Translations under genes and position numbers: made by a program
From: DASWNP01 sp036399175
GTDB lineage: Bacteria; Acidobacteriota; Blastocatellia; Pyrinomonadales; Pyrinomonadaceae
Direction of reading: 5' to 3'
Assembly (NCBI GenBank): GCA_036399175.1
Contig: DASWNP010000026.1
Span: forward strand, 62,001 to 126,000
DNA: 64,000 nt
Notes under the pieces: model-generated
What the model saw: the letters and a program-made list of their open reading frames with translations, nothing else
Told to the model about the DNA's origin: nothing
Databases searched by the model: none
Shown: positions 35,629 to 44,174 of the stretch, piece after piece
Layout of the letters: each line of letters begins with the position of its first letter
Position numbering within the stretch: the first letter of the stretch is position 1

Positions 35629-35751
35629 ACGCGGCGAAGGTTGGGCGCGCATGTCGTGCTGGTCTTCGCAGAAGATGCGTCGGCGTGCGGTTGCCTTCTG
35701 TTGCGGGGGCTGCTAATTTCTGTGCAAAACATTTCGAGGTCGGAGAAGCGA

Positions 35752-36075
35752 GTGAGCTACGAAACTATCACACCGGCGGAGCTTTCCGAGCGCCGCAAGC
35801 GTGGCGACGAGCTGCTGCTTATCGACGTGCGCGAGCCGGATGAATACGCGCTGGCGCACATCGAAGGGGCGCGGCTTCTGCCGCTCAGTCTTTTCAACGA
35901 GTGGGCTGAGACGCTCGACCCGGAAACAGACACCGTCTTCATCTGTCATCACGGCATCAGGAGCGCGCAGGTCTGCACCTACTTCGCGCGGCAGGGCTTC
36001 AGCCGTCTCTACAACCTCGAAGGCGGCATCGACCAGTGGTCGCGCGACGTAGACGCGAGCGTGCCGAGATACTGA
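35752..36075 (+). CDS. Single-domain rhodanese (sulfurtransferase)
   Basis: The product is 107 residues from GTG 35752 (GGAGA seven bases upstream); an in-frame upstream start at 35641 lacks a good site. The catalytic loop CHHGIRS carries the active Cys in VFICHHGIRS. Conserved IDVREPDEYALAHIEGA and YNLEGGIDQW frame the fold. It has no signal, so it is cytoplasmic. It is likely a sulfane-sulfur transfer protein co-transcribed with the flavoprotein gene 124 bases upstream. Confidence 0.92.
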   Translation: MSYETITPAELSERRKRGDELLLIDVREPDEYALAHIEGARLLPLSLFNEWAETLDPETDTVFICHHGIRSAQVCTYFARQGFSRLYNLEGGIDQWSRDVDASVPRY

Positions 36076-36076
36076 A

Positions 36077-36174
36077 AAGCAAGCAGGAAGGCCGCAAGTA
36101 TGAAGGATGAAAAGGAAGACGGTTCGGCGTTGAATGAAGACTTTCATCCTTCATCCTTCATCCTTCATCCTTCG
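36077..36174. repeat. Heptamer inverted repeat, AAGGCGGA/GAAGGAT class (copy 2)
   Basis: The left arm 36077-36120 contains AGGAAGG, TGAAGGA, TGAAAAG. The right arm 36141-36174 is a run of ATCCTTC units. It fills the gap between the rhodanese and DUF309 genes. Its left arm contains AGGAAGG followed by an in-frame ATG (36100), so the repeat itself could initiate translation of a longer DUF309 form. Confidence 0.85.
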
Positions 36175-36594
36175 ATGCAGGCTTACAGTGAAGAGCACGT
36201 CAGGGCTTATCCGGTCGAGTACATCGCGGGGATTGACCTGTACAACGCGGGGGAGTTTCATGCGGCGCACGATGCATGGGAAGAGCGCTGGATGGACGAG
36301 GTCGGCGAGCGGGAGAAGCTTTTTCTGCAAGCGTTGATTCAGTCGGCGGTGGTGTTTCATCACCTGGAAATCGGGAGGCCGGGCGCGGCGCGCGAGATGT
36401 ACCGGCGGGCGAAGGAGAAGTTCGCGCGCCTCGGTTGTGAGCGCTTCATGTCGCTCGACCTCGTTGACTATCAGGCGCAGCTCGAACGCGCTCTTTCGTG
36501 GCTGACGAGCGCCGCCGACCCGCGACTCGTCGAGCCGCCGCCCTTCGAGCCGCCGCATATTCGTCTGCTGCCGGAAGTGATGGACTACGATTGA
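36175..36594 (+). CDS. DUF309 family protein
   Basis: The product is 139 residues from ATG 36175. It contains the DUF309 helical core, EYIAGIDLYNAGEFHAAHDAWEERW with conserved EFHAAHDAWE, then QALIQSAVVFHH. The function of the family is unknown. An upstream in-frame ATG at 36100 has an AGGAAGG site within the repeat and would prepend about 25 repeat-encoded residues (including FHPSSFILHPS); I consider that extension an artefact or accidental. It overlaps the next gene by one base (TGATG). Confidence 0.85.
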   Translation: MQAYSEEHVRAYPVEYIAGIDLYNAGEFHAAHDAWEERWMDEVGEREKLFLQALIQSAVVFHHLEIGRPGAAREMYRRAKEKFARLGCERFMSLDLVDYQAQLERALSWLTSAADPRLVEPPPFEPPHIRLLPEVMDYD

Positions 36595-37091
36595 TGACAA
36601 GCGAACCCGGTAAATTCTGGACGCGCGACGTGCGGGTGCTGCTCATCGCCCTGTGGCTCGGAGGCGCGCTCTTCTTCAGCTTCGCGGTCGCGCCGAGCGC
36701 CTTCGCCGTGCTTCCGTCGCGCGAGCTGGCGGGCAGCGTCGTCTCGCGCACGCTCAAGGTCGTGAACGTCAGCGGCTTCGTCATCAGCCTGCTCCTGCTG
36801 GCGACGGCCTTCGCCGCACGTCAGGCTTTGAAGCGAAACACGTTTTATATGGAGCTTGGCGCGCTCGCGCTCGTCGCCGCATCGACAGTCGTCGGGCAAT
36901 GCGTAATCGGAGCGCGGCTCGCGGCGCTTCGCGCGGCGATGGGGCGACCCGTCGACGAGCTGTCGCAGCAAGACCCTCTGCGCGTCGCCTTTAGCAGCCT
37001 GCACGGTTATTCAGTCCTCGCGCTCGGCGTCGGAATGCTGGCGGCGCTCGCCGCGTTTTTCCTGATGGCACGCCGGAATAGAACAGTCTGA
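36594..37091 (+). CDS. DUF4149-like integral membrane protein
   Basis: The product is 165 residues from ATG 36594, overlapping the DUF309 stop. It has four predicted helices, with a first-helix motif LWLGGALFFSFAVAPSAF typical of DUF4149/TMEM205-like proteins. Function unknown. The last residues (RTV) and TGA lie at the edge of a GTCTGGA-class repeat. Confidence 0.8.
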   Translation: MTSEPGKFWTRDVRVLLIALWLGGALFFSFAVAPSAFAVLPSRELAGSVVSRTLKVVNVSGFVISLLLLATAFAARQALKRNTFYMELGALALVAASTVVGQCVIGARLAALRAAMGRPVDELSQQDPLRVAFSSLHGYSVLALGVGMLAALAAFFLMARRNRTV

Positions 37092-37186
37092 AGTCTGGAG
37101 TCTAAAGTCTGGAGTCTGGAGTCTGGACTAAAAGACAAATGCTTTTTGTTTTGACTCCGAGACTCCAGACTCCGGACTCCAGACTT
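37085..37186. repeat. Heptamer inverted repeat, GTCTGGA class (copy 4, inverted core)
   Basis: The left arm is GTCTGAA, GTCTGGA, GTCTAAA, GTCTGGA, GTCTGGA, GTCTGGA. The right arm 37153-37186 is the reverse complement. The centre is AAAGACAAATGCTTTTTG, which is the reverse complement of the AAAGCATTTGTCTT core seen at 32470. It separates the DUF4149 and PrdB-like genes. Confidence 0.95.
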
Positions 37187-37206
37187 AAACGGGAGGAGAT
37201 TTCAGG

Positions 37207-38016
37207 GTGGAGATTATCGAAGGTATCGGCGAGTGGCGCGACCGTTACGCGCGCTGGAAGCTGACGAACGAGATGCGCGACGACGAGGTCGGGGCGCATT
37301 ACCCCTGGGTGGCGAATCGCCACGCGCCTTTCGTTCCGGCGCGACGCGCTCTGCCGATGCTCAACCTCGCGCTCCTGACCTCGGCGGGCGCTTACATCGA
37401 CGGCAGCGAAGCCTTCGATACGAGCATCGCGGGCGGCGACGTGTCGTTTCGTGAAATCCCGATTGAGGTCGAGGCCGGAGATTTGAAGTGGTCGGCGCGC
37501 GGCTACGACCCGGCGGCCGTTCTGGAAGACATGAACGCGCAGGTGCCCATCGCGCGCCTTCTGGAATTTGAAGGCAACGGCATCATCGGACAACTCAACC
37601 CGGTCTTCTGGAGTCTCTGCGGTTTTATTCCGAGCGCCGCGCGTTTCGTTGAAACCTCTCTGCCGCAACTGGTCGAGCGCGTCAGGCGCTACGAAGTGCA
37701 GGCCGCGCTGCTCGTCCCCGCCTCGCGCCTCTGCCATCAGACGATGGCGCTCGTCGCACGCGCGCTGGAATCGGCGCGCATCCCGACGATGACGCTCGCC
37801 GTCGAGCGTGAAGTGATGGAGCGCGTGCGCCCGCCGCGCGCCGTCTACTATGCGGGCAAGCTCGGCAGCGTCGCGGGTCTTCCCGGCTGGCCTGAGCACC
37901 AGCGACGCATCCTCGACGAATCTCTCCGCCTCATCGAGCCGATGGATCAGATCGGCGTCCGCAAACTCAACGTCGAGCTTGAAACCACCGTCGAAGAAGG
38001 ACGTGGAGAAAGATGA
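37207..38016 (+). CDS. Glycine/sarcosine/betaine/D-proline reductase selenoprotein B-like family (Cys form)
   Basis: The product is 269 residues, GTG start with GGGAGGAG upstream. Family features are LALLTSAGAYIDGSEAFDTS, SFREIP, ARGYDPAAVLEDMN and the C-terminal active-site region VPASRLCHQTMALVARALE. It belongs to the PrdB/GrdB-like superfamily, known for selenocysteine-dependent reduction of D-proline or glycine. No in-frame TGA is present, and a Cys (about 178) occupies the conserved motif. In aerobic bacteria these stand-alone members have unknown roles. The stop codon lies in a repeat. Confidence 0.75.
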   Translation: MEIIEGIGEWRDRYARWKLTNEMRDDEVGAHYPWVANRHAPFVPARRALPMLNLALLTSAGAYIDGSEAFDTSIAGGDVSFREIPIEVEAGDLKWSARGYDPAAVLEDMNAQVPIARLLEFEGNGIIGQLNPVFWSLCGFIPSAARFVETSLPQLVERVRRYEVQAALLVPASRLCHQTMALVARALESARIPTMTLAVEREVMERVRPPRAVYYAGKLGSVAGLPGWPEHQRRILDESLRLIEPMDQIGVRKLNVELETTVEEGRGER

Positions 38017-38148
38017 AAAGCAAGGATGAAGAATGAAGGCGGAAGGATGAAAGCCTCCCAAGTCGCTTGAGAGGCTTTCTTATTCATCCTTCATCCTTCC
38101 GCCTTCCGCCTTGCTTTTCATCCTTCCGCCTTCCGCCTTCCTACTTGC
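38010..38148. repeat. Heptamer inverted repeat, AAGGCGGA class (copy 3, extended)
   Basis: The left arm 38010-38060 contains AGGATGA, AGAATGA, AGGCGGA, AGGATGA. The right arm 38084-38148 is longer, with two runs of ATCCTTC/CGCCTTC. The centre forms its own stem (AAGCCTC...GAGGCTT). It lies between convergent genes and supplies both stop codons. Confidence 0.93.
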
Positions 38149-41100
38149 ATTTCAGCGATGACCTCTTCGACCTGCTCGAAGTTGAAGGGCTTGGCGATGA
38201 CGGCATCGACGAGCCGGCGCTCGGCGAGAGTCTCCAGTGTCTCGGTGCCGTGACCGGTGACGACTACGACGCGCAGGCGCGACCCGAAGCGTCGGCGTAT
38301 CTCACGCGCGACTTCCCAACCGTCCATCTCAGGCATCGAAAGGTCTGTGAAGACCAGGTCGAAGCTCGCCTGTGAGAGAGCGTCGAGGGCGGCGCGGCCT
38401 GCGTCGGCAGCCGTCACCTGATGGCCGAGCGCGCCGAGCATCTCGACGAGGGTGTCGCGCACGAAGGGCTCGTCGTCGACGACGAGGATGGAGAGCGCGT
38501 GCGCGCTCGTCCGCGTCGTGCGCTCGGAGGCCGGAGTTTGCGCGGGCGCGACCTGCGGCAACTCGACCGTGAAGGTCGTGCCGTGTCCGACCTCGGATTC
38601 GACGCTCATGCGTCCACGATGGCGCTCGATGATGCCGTAGCTGACGAAGAGGCCGAGCCCGGTGCCGTGTGTGCCCTTCGTGCTGTAGAAGGGCTCGAAG
38701 ATGCGCTCGCGCACCTCTTCGCTCATCCCCGTGCCGTCGTCCGTGAAGAGCAGGCGGGCGAAGTCGTCTGTGCGCTCGGTGCGAATCGAAAGCTCGCCGC
38801 CCTCGGGCATCGCATCGACGGCGTTGACGATGAGATTGACGAAGACTTCGCGCAGCTCCGAGGCGTTGCCTTCGGTGTAGAGCCCAGGCTCGGCGTCGAA
38901 CCGGACGCGGTAATGCAGGCCGCGCGCACGCGCTTCGTTCTCCCAATGCGTGCGCGTGATTTCGACGGCGTCGCGCAGGAGATTCCCCAGTTCGAGCAGC
39001 TCGAACTGTTCGCCGGGCGACTGGCGCGCAAAGGTGCGTATGCGCCGGACGGTGTTGGCGGCATCTTCGGCGGCGGTCTCGATGATGTCGAGGCTGTGCG
39101 TCATCTCCGGGTCGTAAGTCAGGCGACGCATGAGCTGCGCGCGCCCGAGGATGGCTGCGAGCGCATTGTTGAAGTCGTGCGCGACGCCGGAGGCGAGTTG
39201 TCCGAGGGCGCGCAGCTTGTCGGCCTGCGCGGCGCGCTCGCGTTCCTGCTTCTGCTCGGTGATGTCGCGCGCCATGCCGAGCACGCCCGTGATGCGGCTG
39301 TCGATGACGAGCGGCGCGTAGTCGAGCTGAGCGTAGCGCATCTGGTTATCGCTCGTCAGGAAACGCACTTCGCAGGCTTGCGGCTCGCCTTCGAGCGCAC
39401 GCGCGAAACGCTCGGAGACCGTCTCGCGGTCGGCCTCGTGGATAGTCTCGGAGAAATGGCGGCCAATCAGGTTCTCTCTGCGGTAGCTGCCCATCGAGAA
39501 GGCCGCGCCGTTCGCCCACTGGAAGTAGCCTCCGGTGTCGAGGGCGAAGATGGCTTCGCGCGCGCTCTCCAGAATGTTTTCGAGAAGCGATTGCCGCTCG
39601 CGCGCCATGCGCTCGAACTGCCGAAGCTCCGAGAGGTCGCGCACGGTGCAGACCGTGCCGACGAGCGCGCCGCCTTCCTGCTCGAAAATCGGCTCGGCGG
39701 TGACGAGCAGGGGGCGCTCCAGTCGTTCGGGCATGTATTCGAGCGTCACGGCGCGACGCTCGGCCAGAGCTTTCTCGACGATGCAGGTTTCGACCGTGCC
39801 GCTTCGCGTGGCGCGCAAAGTGTCGCAGCAGAGCCGACCGAGCAGGCTGTGCGGCGGGGCGTCTTCCAGCGCAGCGCCCGCGCGATTGACGCGACTGAGT
39901 CGTCGCTCGTTATCGAAGATGAAAATGCCGTCGGACATGGCATCGAAGGTCGCTTCCCACGTCTGCTTGGCGCGGGCGACCATGTCGAATAGCTCGGCCT
40001 GACGAATGGCGATGCCGGTCTGGTCTGCGACGGCGCGTGCGAGCGCGATGTCGGATTCGCGCCAGTGGCGCAGCTCGCGGACGGTAGAGAGGGCGAAGGT
40101 GGCGGGCGTCTCTTCGCCGACGCGGATGGCGGCATACATGATGGAGCGCGTGCCCAGCTCGCGCAGAATCTTTTCGTAGGTGGGTCGCAGGCGCTCGTCG
40201 CCGGCCGCGTCGTCGAAGGCGAGGACGCCGTGCTCGCGTATGTGCTCGATGAGACCGGCGACGGTCGGGATGCTGTACTCGCGCCCGGCCGGGCGGACGC
40301 CTTCGACGACGTACTCGGCGACGCTGCGGACGACGCCCGCCTCGCGGTCGAGCATGAAGAGCACGCAGCGGTCAACGTCCAGGTGCAAGCCCAGCTCGCT
40401 GACAGCCGTTTTGAAGACTTCGGCGGGGTCGAGCGAGCGGCGCACGGCGCGCGTGATGCGGTTGATGAGAGCTTCGCGCTCGGCCTGCTGCGCAAGCTCG
40501 GCCGTGAGTGCCTGCAACTGCTGGATGGAAGCGTTGAGACGCTGCTCGGCTTCGATGCGCTCGGTCACGTCGCGCGCCGTCGCGCGCCGGACGCCCGTCG
40601 GCTGTCCCTGCGCGTCGCGCATCTGCGTGCTCAACACTTCCAGATAACGCGAAGCGCCGCGCCCGTCCCTGACGCGATAGACGGCGCGCGAAGGCTGCTC
40701 TACGGACGAAGCATCAGAGGGGCTCGCGGAAGAGACTTCGGAGCCAACGGATGCCGAAACGTCGAAGCGGGCGGGCGGCTCTTCGCCCTCTTCGCTCGCG
40801 GTGGAGAGTCGCTCCGCGCCGAACAGCTCCGCGAAGCGCATCCCGGTCAGCTCCTTCGCCGGACGACCGAAGAAACGCGCGCCCGCTTCGTTGATGCCGG
40901 TGATGAGTCCGTCGGGGCTGCTCGTGTAGATGATGTCACCGGCCTGCTCGAAGATGTTTCGGTAGTGGCGCTCGACGGCGTGGCGCTCGGCGAGGCGCGC
41001 GACCTTGACGACAAGCTCCTGCCGCCGGAAAGGAAGCTCAAGGTAATCGTCCGCTCCGGCGCGCAGGCCGAGCATGTAATCGTCGTCGTCCGTGCGACGG

Positions 41101-41375
41101 GCGCTCACCAGAAGCAAGGGGACTGAAGCGGTGCGCGCGTCGCGCTTCAGCCGGTCGCAAAGCTCAAGGCCGTCCATCGAAGGCATGACGACATCGCTGA
41201 TGATGACATCGGGTTCAACCGTCTGCGCCAGCTCGAAGGCGTGCGCGCCGTCGCGCGCGCCGACCACCTCGTAACCCTCGCGCTCCAGCAGCCGACACAT
41301 CACCTCAAGCACGTTCGGCTCGTCGTTGACGACGAGCACGGTGGCGCGCGTTTGAGTGCCGGCGTGGCTATTCAT
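38118..41375 (-). CDS. Hybrid sensor histidine kinase (REC-PAS-GAF-PAS-PAS-HisKA-HATPase-REC)
   Basis: The product is about 1085 residues from ATG 41375; an upstream in-frame start at 41522 would add 49 residues. It is cytoplasmic, with no membrane helix. It has an N-terminal receiver (VLVVNDEP, Asp in IISDVVMP), a PAS domain, a GAF domain, two more PAS domains, HisKA with VAHDFNNALAAI, HATPase (FVNLIVNAVDAMP, DDGTGMSEEVRERIFEPF, GTGLGLFVSYGI) and a C-terminal receiver (ILVVDDEPF, Asp in FTDLSMPEMDG, Lys in AKPF). The NtrB-like HDFNN motif and two receivers suggest a phosphorelay hub fed by another kinase. The last residues (VGRRKAEG) are encoded by a repeat arm. Confidence 0.92.
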   Translation of the reverse strand: MNSHAGTQTRATVLVVNDEPNVLEVMCRLLEREGYEVVGARDGAHAFELAQTVEPDVIISDVVMPSMDGLELCDRLKRDARTASVPLLLVSARRTDDDDYMLGLRAGADDYLELPFRRQELVVKVARLAERHAVERHYRNIFEQAGDIIYTSSPDGLITGINEAGARFFGRPAKELTGMRFAELFGAERLSTASEEGEEPPARFDVSASVGSEVSSASPSDASSVEQPSRAVYRVRDGRGASRYLEVLSTQMRDAQGQPTGVRRATARDVTERIEAEQRLNASIQQLQALTAELAQQAEREALINRITRAVRRSLDPAEVFKTAVSELGLHLDVDRCVLFMLDREAGVVRSVAEYVVEGVRPAGREYSIPTVAGLIEHIREHGVLAFDDAAGDERLRPTYEKILRELGTRSIMYAAIRVGEETPATFALSTVRELRHWRESDIALARAVADQTGIAIRQAELFDMVARAKQTWEATFDAMSDGIFIFDNERRLSRVNRAGAALEDAPPHSLLGRLCCDTLRATRSGTVETCIVEKALAERRAVTLEYMPERLERPLLVTAEPIFEQEGGALVGTVCTVRDLSELRQFERMARERQSLLENILESAREAIFALDTGGYFQWANGAAFSMGSYRRENLIGRHFSETIHEADRETVSERFARALEGEPQACEVRFLTSDNQMRYAQLDYAPLVIDSRITGVLGMARDITEQKQERERAAQADKLRALGQLASGVAHDFNNALAAILGRAQLMRRLTYDPEMTHSLDIIETAAEDAANTVRRIRTFARQSPGEQFELLELGNLLRDAVEITRTHWENEARARGLHYRVRFDAEPGLYTEGNASELREVFVNLIVNAVDAMPEGGELSIRTERTDDFARLLFTDDGTGMSEEVRERIFEPFYSTKGTHGTGLGLFVSYGIIERHRGRMSVESEVGHGTTFTVELPQVAPAQTPASERTTRTSAHALSILVVDDEPFVRDTLVEMLGALGHQVTAADAGRAALDALSQASFDLVFTDLSMPEMDGWEVAREIRRRFGSRLRVVVVTGHGTETLETLAERRLVDAVIAKPFNFEQVEEVIAEMQVGRRKAEG

Positions 41376-41625
41376 AAGCAGAGAGAAAACGTCTGACAGG
41401 AGGCGAGGCCGTCGGTCGCAAGCATCTCGGAGGTCTCTTGCCGAAGCCTCTATCACTTGCGCATTGCCGGGAAACCTTCCTGAGATTGATGAGGAATAAG
41501 GCGAGCGTCTGCTGCCTCTCACGTCCGAGCCTGGACACGAACAAAGTCACCTGCAAACGGTGCAGCCCGGCGGTTATCAAATAGAGGTCGCTGAGTCGCT
41601 GACGGAAAAAGTATAACAGAAAAAG
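41376..41625. other. Promoter region of the hybrid kinase gene
   Basis: This is upstream sequence of the leftward kinase gene, with an extended -10 at 41610-41618 and about 230 bases of untranslated leader. No credible ORF or clear ribosome-binding site was seen. Confidence 0.4.
41610..41618 (-). promoter_or_regulatory. Extended -10 promoter element
   Basis: The minus strand reads TGTTATACT, an extended -10 (TGn plus TATACT). No good -35 is visible, because upstream is the GTCTGGA-class hairpin eight bases away. It would drive the hybrid kinase gene. Confidence 0.45.
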
Positions 41626-41748
41626 AGTCTGGAGTCTGGAGTCTAAAGTCTGGAGTCTGAAGTTTAGAAAGTCCGGAGTCTGAAGTCTGGAGTCAAAGAC
41701 TAATGCTTTTGGTTTTGACTCCAGACTCCAGACTCCAGACTCCGGACT
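41626..41748. repeat. Heptamer inverted repeat, GTCTGGA class (copy 5, inverted core)
   Basis: The left arm 41626-41694 has nine or more GTCTGGA/GTCTAAA/GTCTGAA/GTCCGGA units with one irregular GTTTAGAAA. The right arm 41715-41748 has five units. The centre is AAAGACTAATGCTTTTGG, the core in reverse orientation. It ends three bases before the stop of the thiolase-fold gene. Confidence 0.95.
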
Positions 41749-41751
41749 GTT

Positions 41752-42891
41752 CTATTTGAAGTTGACGAGACCGGCGCTGCCGGTGAAGCCGACGCCGAAG
41801 CTGACGACGAGGGCCGGGCCGGGAGGGAAGTTTCGGGCGGCGAGCATAAAGCCGGTGGAGGCCGAGGAGAGGTTGCCGTAGCGACGCAGGATTTCGTAGG
41901 AGAGCGCGACGCGCGGCGAATCCTCTGCGAGTTCCAGTTGGGCGCAAACGCCGTCGAGAATCTTCTTGCTGCCGGTGTGAATCAGGCAATGACCGACCTG
42001 TTCGAGACTTGAGACGGGCGAACGGGGATGCGCGAGCGCGGCTCTGACGGTGCGGACGGCGTAGTGCGCGCCTCTCTGCGGCACGTTGGGACGCATCAGG
42101 TAATTGGGCTTGCCCGCAGACTCAGGCCGAAGGCTTCCGCCCTCCATCGCCAGCAGCTCGACATCCTCCGGCACATCGTTTGTCAGGTGCGCGGCGGGGC
42201 CGAACGTCGCCAGGCTCTCTTCTTCTTCGTCGCCGACCAGGAGCGCCACCGCCCCGTCGCCGAACAGCATGGCCTGTATGACGTAGGTCGTCTCCAGCCT
42301 CTGATGCTCCAGCCTGCGCTCGTCGATTCCGCCTGTCCGACGCATCCTGACCAGTTCACGAAAGCCGAAATAACGCTTGCCGACGAGCGGCGGAATGTAA
42401 GGCGTGTGCGATTCGGCCATGATAATCAAGACCTTCCTGCCGCGATTGGCCGCCACGTACCAACCCGCCACCTCGACGGCCTTGAGCAGCACGGCGCACC
42501 CCTGCGCCTGCATGCTGATAGTGCTCATCGTGCGCGATAAAACGGCGTGCATCTTCGCCGAAACTTCGGCGACGAGCGAGGGCAGAAGCTGTGCGGGCGT
42601 GTTGGTGGCGGCAATCAGGAGGCCGACCTGCGAGGGGTCGCCGCCCCAACGCCTGAGGCAACGCCGCGCGGCTTCGACGCTCAGCTCCGTTGCCGAGGTG
42701 GTCGTGCGCATCGGCTCGCCGCACAGCATCGAAGGATAGTTCGACAGCGCCGAGTATCGCTCATCGACGCCGAGGTTCCGAATCATACCGGCCAGCTCGT
42801 CCGAGAGCTTCGGTCGGAGCACGAGCATGAGTTCCTCTGTGCTGAAACGATGTTCGGGCAGCGCCGTCGCCAGTGCCAGCAGGTTGACCAC
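41752..42891 (-). CDS. Thiolase-fold condensing enzyme (type III polyketide synthase / KAS III-like)
   Basis: The product is 379 residues from GTG 42891, with AGGAG ten bases upstream. The catalytic triad is visible as Cys in SMQAQGCAVLL (about 130), His in LIHTGSKKILDGV (about 307) and Asn in RRYGNLSSAS (about 340). The GNLSSAS and HTGSKKILD contexts resemble chalcone-synthase-like type III polyketide synthases as much as FabH. It probably condenses an acyl-CoA with malonyl-CoA or malonyl-ACP. No tailoring genes lie next to it, so the product is unknown. Confidence 0.85.
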   Translation of the reverse strand: MVNLLALATALPEHRFSTEELMLVLRPKLSDELAGMIRNLGVDERYSALSNYPSMLCGEPMRTTTSATELSVEAARRCLRRWGGDPSQVGLLIAATNTPAQLLPSLVAEVSAKMHAVLSRTMSTISMQAQGCAVLLKAVEVAGWYVAANRGRKVLIIMAESHTPYIPPLVGKRYFGFRELVRMRRTGGIDERRLEHQRLETTYVIQAMLFGDGAVALLVGDEEEESLATFGPAAHLTNDVPEDVELLAMEGGSLRPESAGKPNYLMRPNVPQRGAHYAVRTVRAALAHPRSPVSSLEQVGHCLIHTGSKKILDGVCAQLELAEDSPRVALSYEILRRYGNLSSASTGFMLAARNFPPGPALVVSFGVGFTGSAGLVNFK

Positions 42892-42994
42892 CTTTTAATT
42901 CTCCTAGTGAGCTTCGGAGGGAAACTTGCGGAAACCAAGAGAGGTATTTTGCGATGAAAAGATAGAACAGTAAAGCCCGGCAGCCTTTGACTGC

Positions 42995-44062
42995 TCAGGG
43001 CGCGGGGAGGCGTGCGAGGGCATCTTCGCCGAGGCTGCCGAAGTAGAGAAAGCCCGCGTGCTCCTGCACGCTGGAGATTTGCGCGAAGCGCCCCGCGGGG
43101 TCTTGCAGGTTTTCGACGACGCGGCCTGACGGGTCGAGCGCGAGGACGACCGAGTCGCGCGCAGGCGCAGGCTGGAGCGAGGCGGGCAGGCGCAGGAGAA
43201 TTTTTCTGAGGAAGGGGCGCGAGAGCAGACGGTCGAGCAAGGGGTTACGCGGGCTGATGAGGGCGAGCCAGAAGCGCGAGCGAGCGTCGGAAGAGATGCC
43301 GTCGGGGAAGCCGGGCAGGTTCTCGATGAAGATGTCGCTCTGCGGGCGTCTCGACGGGTCGAGCCAGAAGCGGCGGACGCGATACTTGCCCGTCTCGACG
43401 ACGAGCACGAAGGATTGGTCTGGACTGACGGCGACGCCGTTGGCGAAGTAGAGCCCGCCCACGAGCAGCCGGACGGATTTCGACTTCGGGTCGTAAGCCA
43501 AAAGCCGCCCGTTCGGTCTGTGCTCGAACAAGTCCCACTTGTAGCGCGCGACCGGGTATTTGTACGAAGCGTCGCTGAAATAGATTGTGCCGTCGGCGGC
43601 GATACTTACGTCGTTCGTGAAACGAAAGGGCACGCCGTCGGCTGACGTGCAGAGGACTTCGACCTTGCCCTCCTTCGAGACGGAGAGCAGACCCCGGTCG
43701 GCGTCGGCGACGATGAGATTGCCCTCCCGGTCGAAGTCCATGCCGAGCGGACGCCCGCCCGTCCGTGCGAACAACTCGGCGCGGCTACCGTCGCGCGCAA
43801 ATCGCACGATGCGTCCGTCAACCATCCCGCCGTAGATGCGACCCTCCGCATCGACCGCGACGCCCTCCGGCCCCGTCCCGACACCCCTCCCGATTATCTC
43901 GACGGACGCGAGCCTTGAGTTTCGCGCGTACACACCTTCGCGCGCGGGCGCAGGAGGCGGCGTCCAGCCTTCGGGGTTGATGGGCACAGGCCACAAGAGC
44001 AGATAGAGCGACAGCAGTCCGAGGGCGAGGAGAAAGAGTAGGAGGAGTTTGCGTCTCATCAC
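42995..44062 (-). CDS. SMP-30/strictosidine-synthase-like beta-propeller protein
   Basis: The product is 355 residues with an N-terminal membrane anchor or signal (about 5-26). Repeated propeller motifs are GPEGVAVDAEGRIY, RPLGMDFDREGNLIVAD, TNDVSIAADGTIYFSDAS, ANGVAVSPDQSFVLV and LPGFPDGISSDARSRFWLAL. These match strictosidine-synthase-like and paraoxonase-type lactonases, usually calcium-dependent hydrolases. The substrate is unknown. It lies in a leftward run between the condensing enzyme and VWA genes. Confidence 0.88.
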   Translation of the reverse strand: MMRRKLLLLFLLALGLLSLYLLLWPVPINPEGWTPPPAPAREGVYARNSRLASVEIIGRGVGTGPEGVAVDAEGRIYGGMVDGRIVRFARDGSRAELFARTGGRPLGMDFDREGNLIVADADRGLLSVSKEGKVEVLCTSADGVPFRFTNDVSIAADGTIYFSDASYKYPVARYKWDLFEHRPNGRLLAYDPKSKSVRLLVGGLYFANGVAVSPDQSFVLVVETGKYRVRRFWLDPSRRPQSDIFIENLPGFPDGISSDARSRFWLALISPRNPLLDRLLSRPFLRKILLRLPASLQPAPARDSVVLALDPSGRVVENLQDPAGRFAQISSVQEHAGFLYFGSLGEDALARLPAP

Positions 44063-44068
44063 GAAAAA

Positions 44069-44165
44069 AGTCCGGAGTCTGGAAGACTGAAGTCCAAAGT
44101 CTAAAACTATTATAGACCTCGGACTTCAGGCTTTTCGACTCCGGACTTCAGACTTCGAGACTCCG
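44069..44165. repeat. Heptamer inverted repeat, GTCTGGA class (copy 6, degenerate)
   Basis: The left arm is GTCCGGA, GTCTGGA, then AGACTGA, AGTCCAAAGTC. The right arm 44115-44165 contains CTCGGAC, TTCAGGC, CTCCGGA, TTCAGAC. The centre is TAAAACTATTATAGA. It is less regular than other copies. It lies between two leftward genes. Confidence 0.85.
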
Positions 44166-44174
44166 GCGACTCGC

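Noticed and set aside
38421..39992. Long open frame (523 codons) on the plus strand opposite the hybrid kinase
   Set aside because: GC-rich coding DNA leaves the complementary frame open. The minus strand encodes unmistakable kinase domains; the plus-strand product is low-complexity and matches nothing.
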